Assembly: GCF_019084075.1 (NCBI RefSeq)
Contig: NZ_JAHREN010000001.1
Coordinates: forward strand, 2,949,501-3,013,500
Source: Siccirubricoccus sp. G192
Lineage (GTDB): Bacteria > Pseudomonadota > Alphaproteobacteria > Acetobacterales > Acetobacteraceae
Reading direction: 5' to 3'
DNA: 64,000 nt
Part shown: positions 1 through 9,082 of the stretch, one piece after another
Layout of the letters: every line of letters starts with the position of its first letter
Position numbering within the stretch: the stretch's first letter is position 1
Program-made: the position numbers and the translations under genes
The notes under the pieces: model-generated
What the model saw: only the letters and a program-made list of their open reading frames with translations
What the model was told of the DNA's origin: nothing
The model's database searches: none

Positions 1-954
1 CCGGCCCGCGTCGCCGCCATCGCCGAGGCGCTGTCCGGCCTGCTGTTTGGCGCCATGGAGCGGCACCGGGAGATCCTGGCCGAGGAAGGCGCGCTCGACC
101 TCATCCGCGAGACCGGGCAACTCTACCTCTATCGCGACCGCGCGCATTACGCGAAGGATGCGGGTGGTTGGGCGCTGCGCCAGCAACACGGCATGCGGCT
201 GGAATTCCTGGAAGGCGCCGAGGCGATCCGGGCGCTGGAGCCGGATATGCAGGGCGACTATCAGCTCGGCCTCTTCGTCCCGGAACAGGGCAGTTGCGTG
301 AACCCGCTGCGGCTGGCGCAGGTGGTGGCGCGCGGGGTGGAGCGGCTGGGCGGCACGATCCGGCAGGAGGCGGTGCGGGCGCTCACCACCGAGGCCGGGC
401 GTGTGACCGGCGTTGCCACCGCCTCGGGCGTGCTCCCTGCGGACCAGGTGGTGCTGGCGGCCGGCGCCTGGTCGGCGCGGCTGCTGCAACCGCTCGGCAT
501 CCAGGTGCCGCTGGAGACGCAGCGCGGCTACCACGTGATGCTGCCGGATGCCGGAATCAGCCTGCAACGCCCGGTGGTGCCGGCCGATCGCAAGGCTTTC
601 ATCTCGCCCATGGAGGGCGGCTTGCGCATCGCCGGCACGGTGGAATTCGGCGGGTTGGAGGCGCCGCCGACGCCGCGGCGCGCCGAATTGCTGCTGGAGG
701 ATCTCCGCCGCGCCTTCCCCCAGGCGCGGACCGGGGGCGCCGAGGGTTTCTGGATGGGCCATCGCCCCTGCCTGCCGGACAGCCTGCCGGTGATCGGCCC
801 GGTGGCGCGCTGGCCCGGGCTGTGGTGCGCCTTCGGCCACGGGCATCTCGGCCTCACCGGCTCCGCCCCCACCGGGGCGGTGCTGGCGCGTGCGATGCTG
901 GGGCCGCAGCCCAACCTCGACCTGGCGCCTTTCGCGGTGGAGCGCTTCGGCTGA
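1..954 (+). CDS. FAD-dependent D-amino-acid dehydrogenase-like oxidoreductase, 5' truncated
   Basis: The frame is open from the first base of the window, so the N-terminal Rossmann domain with its GxGxxG lies outside and only about 317 C-terminal residues remain. The visible part is typical of the DAO/DadA superfamily: a substrate-domain segment, the stretch VVLAAGAWSARLLQPLG where FAD re-enters, and the C-terminal FGHGHLGLTGSAPTGA motif that closes over the flavin. Family members oxidise D-amino acids or related amines to imino acids, passing electrons to the respiratory chain or oxygen. It ends convergently with the YdhR-like gene, three bases apart. A second, complete paralogue lies at 54302-55570. 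Substrate cannot be told from sequence. Confidence 0.85.
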   Translation, partial: PARVAAIAEALSGLLFGAMERHREILAEEGALDLIRETGQLYLYRDRAHYAKDAGGWALRQQHGMRLEFLEGAEAIRALEPDMQGDYQLGLFVPEQGSCVNPLRLAQVVARGVERLGGTIRQEAVRALTTEAGRVTGVATASGVLPADQVVLAAGAWSARLLQPLGIQVPLETQRGYHVMLPDAGISLQRPVVPADRKAFISPMEGGLRIAGTVEFGGLEAPPTPRRAELLLEDLRRAFPQARTGGAEGFWMGHRPCLPDSLPVIGPVARWPGLWCAFGHGHLGLTGSAPTGAVLARAMLGPQPNLDLAPFAVERFG

Positions 955-957
955 GCG

Positions 958-1290
958 CTATTCGGCCGCGGCGCGGAGATGCGGCAGCGGCGCGCGGGTG
1001 ATCTCGCTCATGCGCTCCCGCACATCGAAGATCCGGATGTCGAGTTCGCTGATATCCGGGTTGGCGCGCATCCGCGCGGCGATGGGGCCATTGGCGTAGG
1101 CTTCCGCCGCCGCGCGGCTTTCGAACAGGTAGATACCGCCGGCGCGGCGTTCCTCCGCGCCATCGAGCCAGATCTTCCAGAGCAGGCCGGGGACCTCCAG
1201 GAATTGCGCGGCGCGGGCATCCGTGTAGCGCGCTTCCCATTCCGCCTTGGGCATCTCCGGGCGGCGGTAGTTGATCTGCACGATCACCAT
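958..1290 (-). CDS. YdhR-family putative monooxygenase
   Basis: This 110-residue protein starts MVIVQINYRRPEMPKAEW. It has the size and pattern of the YdhR family: small dimeric ferredoxin-like (alpha/beta barrel) proteins related to ActVA-type monooxygenases that need no cofactor. Conserved features are the GLLWKIWLDG core and the GIYLFESRAAAEAYANG segment. The ATG at 1290 has a purine-rich GGGAGAGA upstream. Coding runs on the same strand as the LLM oxidoreductase 22 bp upstream, so the two are probably co-transcribed. The physiological substrate of the family is unknown; the assignment is by overall similarity. Confidence 0.8.
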   Translation of the reverse strand: MVIVQINYRRPEMPKAEWEARYTDARAAQFLEVPGLLWKIWLDGAEERRAGGIYLFESRAAAEAYANGPIAARMRANPDISELDIRIFDVRERMSEITRAPLPHLRAAAE

Positions 1291-1312
1291 CGGGGTCTCT
1301 CCCTCAATCTCG

Positions 1313-2422
1313 CTATTGCGCCGCCAGCGCCGCGGGGTCGGCGGGCGTCAGGTGCCGGATTCGCGGCAGGACCTCCTGCTGTAACAGGCGCAGCGAGTTG
1401 TGCCAGGCGCCGGGGTTCTCGGCATAGTCAAAGCCGAAGACCAGAAGCTGGCCGAAGCCGCCGACCTCGTTGTAGATGCGCTCCAGCTTCTCGGCCACCG
1501 TTGTGGGGGAGCCGATCAGCCAATTGTGCCGCGCGCAGTATTCCACCGTCACGTCGCTGTCCGGCACCTCCGGGCTGTGCTTCAGGTAGTCCTTGAAGCC
1601 GAAATTCGCCAGCAGCGGCAGGAAATACTCGCCCATCATCCGGCCCATCATGGAGCCGACGGAAAGCCGCCAGGCTTCCTCATCCGTATCGGCCACGAAG
1701 ACCTCGCGCACCAGGCGCCAGTCGCGGCGGCTCGGCGTGCGGCCGGTGCGGCGGGCGCCGGCCTCCACGCTGTCCCAATGGCTGGTGACATAGCCCGGGT
1801 TGAGGTTCAGGCTCATCGGCAGGAAGCCGCGCTCGCCCGCCAGTTTCAGCGTGTCGGAATTCTTCGAAAGCCCGGCGACGCCGATCGGCGGATGCGGCGC
1901 CTGCACGGGCTTGATGTGCGGCTTGAGGAAGCCGAACATCGTCTCCGGCTTGTCCACCTTCCAGAATTTGCCCTCATGGTGGAAGGGCGCGTCCTCGGTC
2001 CAGAGGCGGAGGATGATCTCCAGCGCCTCCCGCGTCATGTCGCGATTGGCGCCGGACATGCCGTCCACATTGAACATCGCCCAGTCGCTCGGCAGCCCGC
2101 TCGCCGCGACGCCGAAATTCAGCCGCCCGCCGGAGAGGTGGTCCAGCATCGCCACCCGGTTCGCCAGCTCCGCCGGGTGGTGGTAGGGCAGCAGGAAGCC
2201 GCCGGGGCCAAGCCGGATGCGGCTGGTCTGCAGCAGCGCCTGGGCGATCAGCAGGTCGGGCGAAGGGTGCGGCTCCCAGGGCGCGGTGTGGTGCTCGCCG
2301 ATCCAGGCTTCCGTGTAACCAAGCTCATCGAGCCAGCGCAGGACCTGGAGATCCCAGTCATGCCCGGCTTTGAGGCCGCGCTCCGGCGGGTGCGAGGGCA
2401 TGGCGAAATAGCCGAATTCCAT
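1313..2422 (-). CDS. LLM-class flavin-dependent oxidoreductase (luciferase-like monooxygenase)
   Basis: The protein has 369 residues with the bacterial luciferase-like TIM-barrel layout. It opens MEFGYFAMPSHPPERG, followed by GEHHTAPWEPHPSPDLL (the family's conserved EHH), RIRLGPGGFLLPYHHP, and GRLNFGVAASGLPSDW near residues 105-125. Such enzymes use FMNH2 and oxygen on diverse organic substrates. The start at 2422 is preferred over an in-frame codon at 2464 because CGGAGGA sits five bases upstream and the family begins at this methionine. It lies upstream of the YdhR-like gene and downstream of a Bug binding protein, in an apparent uptake-and-oxidation cluster. Substrate unknown. Confidence 0.9.
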   Translation of the reverse strand: MEFGYFAMPSHPPERGLKAGHDWDLQVLRWLDELGYTEAWIGEHHTAPWEPHPSPDLLIAQALLQTSRIRLGPGGFLLPYHHPAELANRVAMLDHLSGGRLNFGVAASGLPSDWAMFNVDGMSGANRDMTREALEIILRLWTEDAPFHHEGKFWKVDKPETMFGFLKPHIKPVQAPHPPIGVAGLSKNSDTLKLAGERGFLPMSLNLNPGYVTSHWDSVEAGARRTGRTPSRRDWRLVREVFVADTDEEAWRLSVGSMMGRMMGEYFLPLLANFGFKDYLKHSPEVPDSDVTVEYCARHNWLIGSPTTVAEKLERIYNEVGGFGQLLVFGFDYAENPGAWHNSLRLLQQEVLPRIRHLTPADPAALAAQ

Positions 2423-2520
2423 GGCGTCCTCCGATGCGCGGGCTTCTGCCGCGCTTGCTGCCATGCTCGCGCCGGTTGCGGGTCCGGCGCAAGCCTCGCG
2501 GGAGGGAGATCACGCCAGCG

Positions 2521-3501
2521 TCAATCGATCACCGCTCCGGCCTGCCGCACCACTTCCGCCCAGAAGGGAATCTCGCGGCGGATGAAGGCTTCGAATTCCT
2601 CGGGCGAGGCGGAGGTCGTGACTTGCAGCCCCTCGGTCGCCAGTTTTTCCTGAAGGGCGGGCTGCGCCATCACTCGCAGCATTGCCTCCATGAGCCGCGC
2701 CCGGATCGGTGCCGGCAGCCTGGCTGGCCCCCAGAGCCCCCACCAGCCGCCGATATCCAGCTCCGGCAGCCCCGCCGCCTCTGCTCCTGGCACCTCCGGG
2801 ATGACGGGCGAGGGCAGCCGCGTGGTCAGCGACAGCGCCGTGAGCCGCCCGGCGCGCGACTGCGGCAACACCACCGGCGGCGTGCCGATGATGATCTGCA
2901 CATCTCCCGCCAGCACGGCTTGCAGCGAGGGCGCGCCGCCGCGGAAGGGAACATGCGTCAGCTCCAGCCCCGCCACCTTCGCCAGCATGGCGCCGGCGAG
3001 ATGCGAGGGGGTGCCATTGCCGGGGGTGGCGTAGTTCCAGCGCCCCGGCTCCGCTCGGATGCGCGCCAGCAACTGCGCCAGGCTGGTGATGCCCGATTGC
3101 GGCGCGACGGCGATGATGGTCGGCAGGTCGGTGAGCCGGGTGATAGGGGTGAAGTCGGCGATCGGGTCGAAGGGGATGCGGCGATACATGGCCGGGTTCA
3201 CCGCATGACTGAAATTACCGCCCAGCAGCACCGTGTAGCCATCCGGCTCCGAGCGCGCGACATTCTCGCTGGCGATGTTCGATCCCGCGCCCGGCCGGTT
3301 GTCGATCACCACCGTCTGGCCGAGTTCCCGCCCCAGCGGCTCGCCCAGGGCGCGCGCGAGGAAATCGCCGGAGCCGCCAGGCGGGAAGCCCACCACCAGG
3401 CGGATCGGCCGCGCCGCGGGCCAGGCGGTCTGGGCCAGCGCCGGCGCAGCTACGGCAAGCGCGCCGGCGGCGCCGAGGATGCTGCGGCGGGTCATGGTCA
3501 T
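2521..3501 (-). CDS. Bug/TctC-family tripartite tricarboxylate transporter substrate-binding protein
   Basis: The 326-residue mature-plus-leader protein begins MTMTRRSILGAAGALAVAAP, a Tat-like leader (TRRSIL) ending at ALAQ. The Bug hallmarks follow in order: RPIRLVVGFPPGGSGD (ligand-coordinating loop), VVIDNRPGAGSNIA, SEPDGYTVLLG, PFDPIADFTPI, and WNYATPGNGTPSHLAG. Bug proteins are periplasmic receptors for organic acids and aromatic carboxylates. No TctA/TctB membrane partners are in the window, so this is an orphan receptor, as is common in Bug-rich proteobacteria. An in-frame codon at 3576 exists, but the Tat motif places the start at 3501 or 3495. Confidence 0.88.
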   Translation of the reverse strand: MTMTRRSILGAAGALAVAAPALAQTAWPAARPIRLVVGFPPGGSGDFLARALGEPLGRELGQTVVIDNRPGAGSNIASENVARSEPDGYTVLLGGNFSHAVNPAMYRRIPFDPIADFTPITRLTDLPTIIAVAPQSGITSLAQLLARIRAEPGRWNYATPGNGTPSHLAGAMLAKVAGLELTHVPFRGGAPSLQAVLAGDVQIIIGTPPVVLPQSRAGRLTALSLTTRLPSPVIPEVPGAEAAGLPELDIGGWWGLWGPARLPAPIRARLMEAMLRVMAQPALQEKLATEGLQVTTSASPEEFEAFIRREIPFWAEVVRQAGAVID

Positions 3502-3640
3502 ATTGGCGTTTCCCCGGTTTTTGGCGCATGGCGCGCTTCGGGCCAGGAGTAACGCCCGGTGCGCCGCTGTGTCCATGCGCGCTCATTGTCCTGCCGGCCG
3601 ATTCACGTCCTCCGGCGTCGCCTCCAGACGATCGGGCGGC

Positions 3641-4510
3641 TCAGCCGCGCTGCGCCTGGTCCGCCTTGTTGCGGGCGCGGATGGCGTCGCGCGCCTCCTG
3701 CCATTCGGCATCGCCCCAGGCGAAGAGGTCGCGGAAATTCGCCGAGGCCATCCAGCCGCCGCCATCCAGTGCGATGGTCTCGCCATTCACCCAGCCCGGC
3801 GCCAGCAGGAAGGCGGCCAGGTTGCCGATATCCTCGGCATTGCCGACGCGGCCGAGCGGATTGGCGGCGGCAGCCTTGGCCGTGGGATCGGTATCGCCTG
3901 GCCGCAGCCGCGCATACATCCCCTCGGTCGGGATGGTGCCGGGGGCGATGGCGTTGAGCCGGATGCCATAGCGGCCCCATTCCACCGCCAGCGACTTGGT
4001 CATGGCATCGATCCCCGCCTTCGACATGGCGGAGGGCACCACGAAGGGGCTGCCGGTGCGGACCCAGGTGACGACGATGGAGACCACCGCGCCGCCGCTG
4101 CCGGATTTGATCCATTGCTTGCCCATTGCCTGGGTCACGTGGAAGGTGCCGTGGAAGACGATATCGGCGATGGCACGGAAGGCGCGGGGCGACAGATCCT
4201 CCGTGCGGCTCACGAAATTGCCGGCGGCGTTGTTGATGAGATGGGTGAAGGGCTTCCCTTCGTCCCAGGCGGCGCCGATGGCCGCCTCCACCGCCGCTGC
4301 ATCCTTGATATCCACGGCACGCCCGCTGGCCATGCCGGGATGCGCCGCGTTCATGGCGGCCGCGGTTTCCTCCACCACCGGCCCCCGCCGACCCCAAATC
4401 TCCACCGCGGCGCCGAGGCCGAGCAGCCGTTCCGCCATCATCCGGCCGAGGCCGGTGCCGCCGCCGGTGACCAGCACCCGGCTGCCGGCGAAAAGATCGT
4501 CCCTGAACAT
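3641..4510 (-). CDS. SDR oxidoreductase, mitochondrial-type 2,4-dienoyl-CoA reductase (DECR1-like)
   Basis: The protein has 289 residues. The NAD(P)-binding motif TGGGTGLGR is at about residues 15-23 and LINNAAGNFV near 90. The segment GSPFVVPSAMSKAGIDAM followed by SLAVEWGRYGIR closely matches the DECR1 branch rather than FabG, suggesting a role in oxidising unsaturated fatty acids. In DECR1 the catalytic Tyr lies in a TIYAETGS context. Here the equivalent is VTWVRTGS, so a Trp appears to stand in place of the Tyr. The start is supported by AGGA about five bases upstream. It is divergent from the second SDR. Substrate inferred from family similarity only. Confidence 0.85.
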   Translation of the reverse strand: MFRDDLFAGSRVLVTGGGTGLGRMMAERLLGLGAAVEIWGRRGPVVEETAAAMNAAHPGMASGRAVDIKDAAAVEAAIGAAWDEGKPFTHLINNAAGNFVSRTEDLSPRAFRAIADIVFHGTFHVTQAMGKQWIKSGSGGAVVSIVVTWVRTGSPFVVPSAMSKAGIDAMTKSLAVEWGRYGIRLNAIAPGTIPTEGMYARLRPGDTDPTAKAAAANPLGRVGNAEDIGNLAAFLLAPGWVNGETIALDGGGWMASANFRDLFAWGDAEWQEARDAIRARNKADQAQRG

Positions 4511-4626
4511 GGTTCCTCCCCTCCGCCTCGCTGTTGTGGAGAATGGTGCTCCCGCGGCGCGCCGCGCGCCAGCAGGATGACAGCAGCGCGCCGGGCGGGC
4601 AGGCTGGGTGCGGCAGGCGGGGACGG

Positions 4627-5406
4627 ATGGACATGGCCAATGCGGCGGCGAGGCCGGTGATGCTGGTGACGGGCGGCGGCCGGGGCATCGGCGCCGCCGT
4701 GGTGCGGCTGGCCGCGGCGCGCGGCTACGACATCTGCCTCACCTTCCGGGGCGATGTGGCGCGGGCCGAGGCAACCGCCGCGGCGGCGCGGGAAGCGGGC
4801 GCCACGGTGCTGGCGCTGCAGGCCGATGTGGCGGAGGCCGGGGCGCGCGCCCGCTGCTTCGCCGCGCTGGATGCGCGCTTCGGCCGGCTGGATGCGCTGG
4901 TGAACAATGCCGGCATCACCGGCCCCGCCGGCCGCCTGGCGGAGACGCCCGACGCGGTCTGGGAACAGGTGCTGCGGACCAATGTGGTGGGGCTGGCCGC
5001 CTGTTCGCGCGAGGCGGTGCGGCGGATGTCCACGGCGCTTGGTGGACCCGGGGAGCACAAGGGCGGAGTCATCGTGAACATCTCCTCGCGCGCCTCGCAG
5101 CTTGGCGGGCCCGGCGAGTGGGTCCATTACGCCGCCAGCAAGGGCGCGGTGGATACGCTCACCATCGGCCTGGCGAAGGAGGTGGGGGCCGAGGGCATCC
5201 GGGTGAATGCCGTGAACCCCGGCCTGATCGACACCGAGATCCACGCCGCCGCCGGCATGCCGGACCGGGTGCAGCGCGGCGCCGCCGGCGTGCCGATGGG
5301 CCGCGGCGGCACCGCGGAAGAGGTGGCGGAGGCGGTGCTCTGGCTGCTCTCCGACGCCGCCGCCTATGTCAGCGGCGCCTGCCTGCCGGTTGGGGGTGGG
5401 CGCTAA
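4627..5406 (+). CDS. SDR family oxidoreductase (FabG-like)
   Basis: The 259-residue classical SDR begins MDMANAAARPVMLVTGGGRG. It has a TGGGRGIG cofactor motif, NNAG in DALVNNAGITG, a conserved Ser in VNISSRASQLGG, and the catalytic YAASK followed by GAVDTLTIGLAKE. The C-terminus ends YVSGACLPVGGGR, as in 3-oxoacyl-ACP reductases and sugar or polyol dehydrogenases. The cofactor loop (DICLTFRGD) is compatible with NADPH. The ATG at 4627 follows GCGGGG; the upstream in-frame codon at 4534 would overlap the promoter of the divergent SDR. Its stop codon overlaps that of the convergent aminotransferase. Substrate unknown. Confidence 0.85.
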   Translation: MDMANAAARPVMLVTGGGRGIGAAVVRLAAARGYDICLTFRGDVARAEATAAAAREAGATVLALQADVAEAGARARCFAALDARFGRLDALVNNAGITGPAGRLAETPDAVWEQVLRTNVVGLAACSREAVRRMSTALGGPGEHKGGVIVNISSRASQLGGPGEWVHYAASKGAVDTLTIGLAKEVGAEGIRVNAVNPGLIDTEIHAAAGMPDRVQRGAAGVPMGRGGTAEEVAEAVLWLLSDAAAYVSGACLPVGGGR

Positions 5407-6737
5407 GCCGCGCCAAGCAGCGGCCGCCTCGCGCTGATGAACTCCTCCACTGCCGCCACGTAGCGGGCGCAATCCGCCCCCGTCACCGGCAGGCTGAGGG
5501 CCGCCATGCCACGACGGGCGAGGTAGATGCCGGCGGCCAGCATGTCGAAGAAGAACAGTTCCCTCAGCTTATTCTCGGCATCCGTCGCGGCATAGGGGCC
5601 GGTGATGGCGCCGCCGCGGAAATGCACGTTCACCATCGAGCCGGCGCCGGTGAACTGCATCGCCACGCCGGCCCGCGTGCAGGCGCCATTCAGCGCCAGG
5701 CGCAGCGCCTCGCCGCGGTCGAACAGCGCCTCGGCCGCCGCGCCGTCGAAGATCTCCCCCATGGCGACGCAGCCCGCCGCCATGGAGAGCACGTTGTTGT
5801 TGAAGGTGCCGGCATGCGCCAGGGTGCCGGGGCGGTGGCCGTCGAAGACCTCCATTACCTCGCGCCGCCCGCCGAAGGCGCCGAAGCTCATGCCGCCGGC
5901 CATGTATTTGCCCAGGGTCGTGAGGTCCGGCGTGATCCCGAGCCGCGCCTGCAAGCCGCCGGCGGAATGGCGGCTGGTCATCACCTCGTCGAAGATCAGC
6001 ACCGCGCCCACCTGCTGCGTCGCCTCGCGCAGCGCCATCAGGAATTCGCGCGTCGCCGGGATGCAGCCGCCGGAGCCGAGCATCGGTTCCACCAGCACCG
6101 CCGCCAGGCTGTCGCCGGCCGCCAGGATGTCGCGCCGCGCGGCTTCCAGGTCGTTGTAGTCGGTGAAGGCCAGCGGGATCGGCACGTTCACCGGGTTGCG
6201 CTCGCTGGCGAAGGTTAGCACGCCGCCATGGTAGCCGCCGCGCATCACCATCGTCGTGGTGCGGCCGGTGAAGCCGCGCGCCGCGGCCAGGGCCATGAGA
6301 TTGGCCTCGGTGCCGCTATTGGTAAAGCGCACCAGCTCGATCGAGGGAAAGCGGCCGCAGAGCAGCGCGGCGAGCTTCTGCTCGTTCTCGCCCACCGCGG
6401 CGAGATTGACGCCATGCGCCATCGCCGCCTGCACGGCGTCCAGGATGCGCCGCTCGGAATGGCCGAAGAGGCCGGCGGTATATTCGCCGAGCAGGTCGAG
6501 ATAGCGGTTGCCATCCGCATCCCAGAGGGAGCAGCCCTCGCCGCGCAGCATGGCGGTAGGGAAGGGGGTGTAGAACAGCACGCTGCGGGTATTGCCGCCC
6601 GGCATCACCTCCCGCGCCCTGGCATGGATGGCGGCGCTGCGTGGCCGGCGCGCGGCATAGGCCTCCCGCGCTTCCGCCAGGGCGGTGTCGAGATCGCTGT
6701 TGCGCGGTGGGGACTCCGTGGCTTCAAGCAGGCTCAT
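5403..6737 (-). CDS. Class III aminotransferase, glutamate-1-semialdehyde aminomutase-like
   Basis: This 444-residue PLP enzyme of fold type I resembles HemL and other subgroup-II aminotransferases. Visible landmarks are SGTEAN (residues 141-146, cofactor phosphate), FDEV with the pyridine-nitrogen Asp at 250, and the Schiff-base Lys277 in LGKYMAGGMSFGA. It is probably not the housekeeping hemL, because it sits in a catabolic cluster and lacks the usual HemL start. It more likely transaminates an amino-acid or polyamine-derived substrate. The start at 6737 has GGGAGG eight bases upstream; the longer frame to 6863 adds non-conserved sequence. Its TAG overlaps the SDR's TAA on the other strand. 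Confidence 0.85.
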   Translation of the reverse strand: MSLLEATESPPRNSDLDTALAEAREAYAARRPRSAAIHARAREVMPGGNTRSVLFYTPFPTAMLRGEGCSLWDADGNRYLDLLGEYTAGLFGHSERRILDAVQAAMAHGVNLAAVGENEQKLAALLCGRFPSIELVRFTNSGTEANLMALAAARGFTGRTTTMVMRGGYHGGVLTFASERNPVNVPIPLAFTDYNDLEAARRDILAAGDSLAAVLVEPMLGSGGCIPATREFLMALREATQQVGAVLIFDEVMTSRHSAGGLQARLGITPDLTTLGKYMAGGMSFGAFGGRREVMEVFDGHRPGTLAHAGTFNNNVLSMAAGCVAMGEIFDGAAAEALFDRGEALRLALNGACTRAGVAMQFTGAGSMVNVHFRGGAITGPYAATDAENKLRELFFFDMLAAGIYLARRGMAALSLPVTGADCARYVAAVEEFISARRPLLGAA

Positions 6738-6903
6738 GGCGCAACCTCCCGGATGGTTGCGGCGAGGCTCGCGCGCGCCGGCCGGCCGCGTCAACTGCAT
6801 CTCCGGGCAGGGAGGCCCGGCTCGCCGCGAATCCCGCCGAAATCGGGACCGGCTTCGGCACAAATCCTTGGCGGCATCCCGGGAGGGGCTGTATCACCGG
6901 ACC

Positions 6904-8484
6904 GTGCGCCCGATCCTTTCCCTGACCCTCCTTGGTGCCCTCGCCGCCCTGCCGGGCCACGCTGGCGCCACTCCGCCGAACCTCGTCCAAGGGGAACCCC
7001 AAAGGGAAGCCCAAAGGGAGGCTCCGGCCGCGACACGGGCCGCGCCCGCCATGGCAGCGCAGCGCCTGGCCGAAAGGCTGCGGCGACTGGGGGAGGATGG
7101 GCTCGATCCCCGCGCCTATGCGATCCCGCCCGCCGCCCTGGCGGAGGCCGACCCCGCCGCATTCCAGGCTGCGACCCTGCGCGCCGCGGTGCTGGCCCTG
7201 ACCGACCTGCTGCATGGCCGGGTGCGGGACCTGCCCGGGCGGGCCGATCTCCGCCGCGACACTGCCGCGATTCCCCTCGGCCCCTGGCTGGCCGAGCTTT
7301 CCACCGCCCCGGACCCCGCCACCGTGCTGGACCGGGCGGCCCTGCTTCCGGCTGGCGCCGCGGCGCTGAAATCGGCGCTGGCGGCGGCCCGCGCCCGGGT
7401 GGCGGCCGGCGGTTTCCCGACCGTGCCGGGCAGCGGGGCGGAGACGCTGGAGCCCGGCATGGCCGATCCGGTCCGGGTGCCGGCGTTGCGCGCCCGGCTC
7501 GCGGCGACCGACCGCATCCTGGCGGCCGCCCCTGGCGTTGGCGATGTCTATGACGAAACGCTGGTCGCGGTGCTCCGCCGCTTCCAGGCGGAGGAAGGGC
7601 TGGAGGCGGATGGCCGCGTCGGCCGCCTGACCCTTGCCGCCCTGAACCGGCCGGCCGAGGCCCTGGTGCGGCAATTGCGGGTCGCGCTCGACATGCGCCG
7701 CGCCGCCGCGCCGCCGCCGGCCGAGCGGCATATCGAGGTGAACATCCCGCATCAGCGGCTGGTCGTGGCCGACCGTGGCCGGGCGCTGCTGGAGATGGCG
7801 GTGATCGTCGGCAAGCCGGCGCGGCCCACGCCGACGCTGCGCGTGCGGCTGGCCGCGGTGCAATTCAACCCGCCCTGGGGCGTGCCCGAACGCAATGCCC
7901 GGGAGGACCTGCTGCCCCGCTTCCGACGAGACCCGCGCGCCATGATGGAGAAGGGCTTCCGCGTCTATGGCTTCGCGGAGGGACAGCGGGTGGAGATCGA
8001 CCCCACTACGATCGACTGGCGCGGCGTGAACCCGGAGCGCTTTCCCTACCTTATCCGCCAGGACGCCGGCGAGGCGAATGCGCTCGGCCGGATCAAATTC
8101 ATCATTCCGAATTCCGAGGACATATTCATGCACGACACGCCCGACCGGCATTTGTTCCGCCGCCCCGACCGCGCCTTCTCCTCCGGGTGCATCCGCCTGG
8201 AGAAGCCGATGGAGCTGCTGGACATCGCATTGGAGGGTGTGGGTGGCTGGGACCGGCCCCGGGTTTCGCGCGTCCTCGAAAGCCGCGCCACCAGCAGCAT
8301 GAGCGTCGCCCGATCCATTCCGGTGCGGCTGCACTATACAACCGTGACGGTCGAGGACGGGCAGCTCCGCATCCGGCCCGATATCTATGGGCTGGACGAG
8401 GCCTATGCGCGGGCGCTTGACGCGCCGCGCAACCGGGTCGCCGCCGAGGCCCCGCGTGCCCAGCTCGCGGCCGGGGGCCGCTGA
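6904..8484 (+). CDS. L,D-transpeptidase, YcbB/LdtD type
   Basis: The 526-residue protein opens with a signal peptide (VRPILSLTLLGALAALPGHA), giving a GTG start with GGGAGGGG about 15 bases upstream. An N-terminal scaffold is followed by a peptidoglycan-binding segment around residues 215-250 (LRRFQAEEGLEADGRVG). A YkuD catalytic domain carries His410 in MHDTP and Cys429 in SSGCIR. The order matches E. coli YcbB. The enzyme makes 3-3 crosslinks between meso-DAP residues in the periplasm, or tethers proteins to peptidoglycan. It is followed after one base by the M15 peptidase gene, so the pair is almost certainly co-transcribed. Confidence 0.92.
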   Translation: MRPILSLTLLGALAALPGHAGATPPNLVQGEPQREAQREAPAATRAAPAMAAQRLAERLRRLGEDGLDPRAYAIPPAALAEADPAAFQAATLRAAVLALTDLLHGRVRDLPGRADLRRDTAAIPLGPWLAELSTAPDPATVLDRAALLPAGAAALKSALAAARARVAAGGFPTVPGSGAETLEPGMADPVRVPALRARLAATDRILAAAPGVGDVYDETLVAVLRRFQAEEGLEADGRVGRLTLAALNRPAEALVRQLRVALDMRRAAAPPPAERHIEVNIPHQRLVVADRGRALLEMAVIVGKPARPTPTLRVRLAAVQFNPPWGVPERNAREDLLPRFRRDPRAMMEKGFRVYGFAEGQRVEIDPTTIDWRGVNPERFPYLIRQDAGEANALGRIKFIIPNSEDIFMHDTPDRHLFRRPDRAFSSGCIRLEKPMELLDIALEGVGGWDRPRVSRVLESRATSSMSVARSIPVRLHYTTVTVEDGQLRIRPDIYGLDEAYARALDAPRNRVAAEAPRAQLAAGGR

Positions 8485-8485
8485 G

Positions 8486-9076
8486 ATGCGGCGGGCACGG
8501 CTGGTCTGCCCCTGCTGCGATGGCGCGACATCGGGACGGCGGGAGGTGATCCGGGCGGCGCTGGGCCTGGCGGCCGGCGGCCTCGCCTGCCTGGCGGCCT
8601 CGCCCGCCGCCCTGGCCCAGGCCAATGGCGGCGCCGCCCGTCGGCTCTTCATCCAGCGGGTGCAGACCGGCGAGAGCTTTAACGGCACCTACTGGAACGA
8701 AGGCCGCTACGACCGGGAGGCGCTGCGCCAGCTCGACTGGCTGTTCCGCGATCCCTCCATGGAGGAGGCGACGCCCATGGACCCGCGGCTCTTCGACCTG
8801 CTGCACAGCGTGGCGCAGCGGCTCGACGCCAGCGAATCCTTCCAGGTCATCAGCGGCTACCGGGCGCCGGAGACCAATGCGGCGCGGGCCCAGACCTCCC
8901 GCCGCGTCTCCCGCGTCAGCCTGCACATGTCGGGCATGGCGGCGGATGTGCGGCTGCCCGGGCGGGATTCCATGGGTATGGCGCGGCTGGCGGCGGAGAT
9001 GCAGATCGGCGGCGTCGGGCTCTACCGGCGCGATGGCTTCGTGCACCTGGATTGCGGGCCGGCGCGGCGCTGGTAG
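8486..9076 (+). CDS. YcbK-family peptidase M15A (DUF882) with Tat-like leader
   Basis: The protein has 196 residues. A twin-arginine leader (SGRREVIRAALGLAAGG, about residues 15-31) ends at ALAQA. The zinc-peptidase core shows SGYRAPETN, then His147 and Asp154 in SLHMSGMAADV (HxxxxxxD), and His187 in HLDCG, the ligand set of the M15/VanY-YcbK fold. Such proteins are thought to cut peptidoglycan crosslinks. A CxxC (CPCC) occurs before the Tat arginines, which is unusual. The start is fixed by TGA-G-ATG spacing to the L,D-transpeptidase. It faces the convergent mepA gene 6 bp away. Confidence 0.87.
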   Translation: MRRARLVCPCCDGATSGRREVIRAALGLAAGGLACLAASPAALAQANGGAARRLFIQRVQTGESFNGTYWNEGRYDREALRQLDWLFRDPSMEEATPMDPRLFDLLHSVAQRLDASESFQVISGYRAPETNAARAQTSRRVSRVSLHMSGMAADVRLPGRDSMGMARLAAEMQIGGVGLYRRDGFVHLDCGPARRW

Positions 9077-9082
9077 GCCGGC

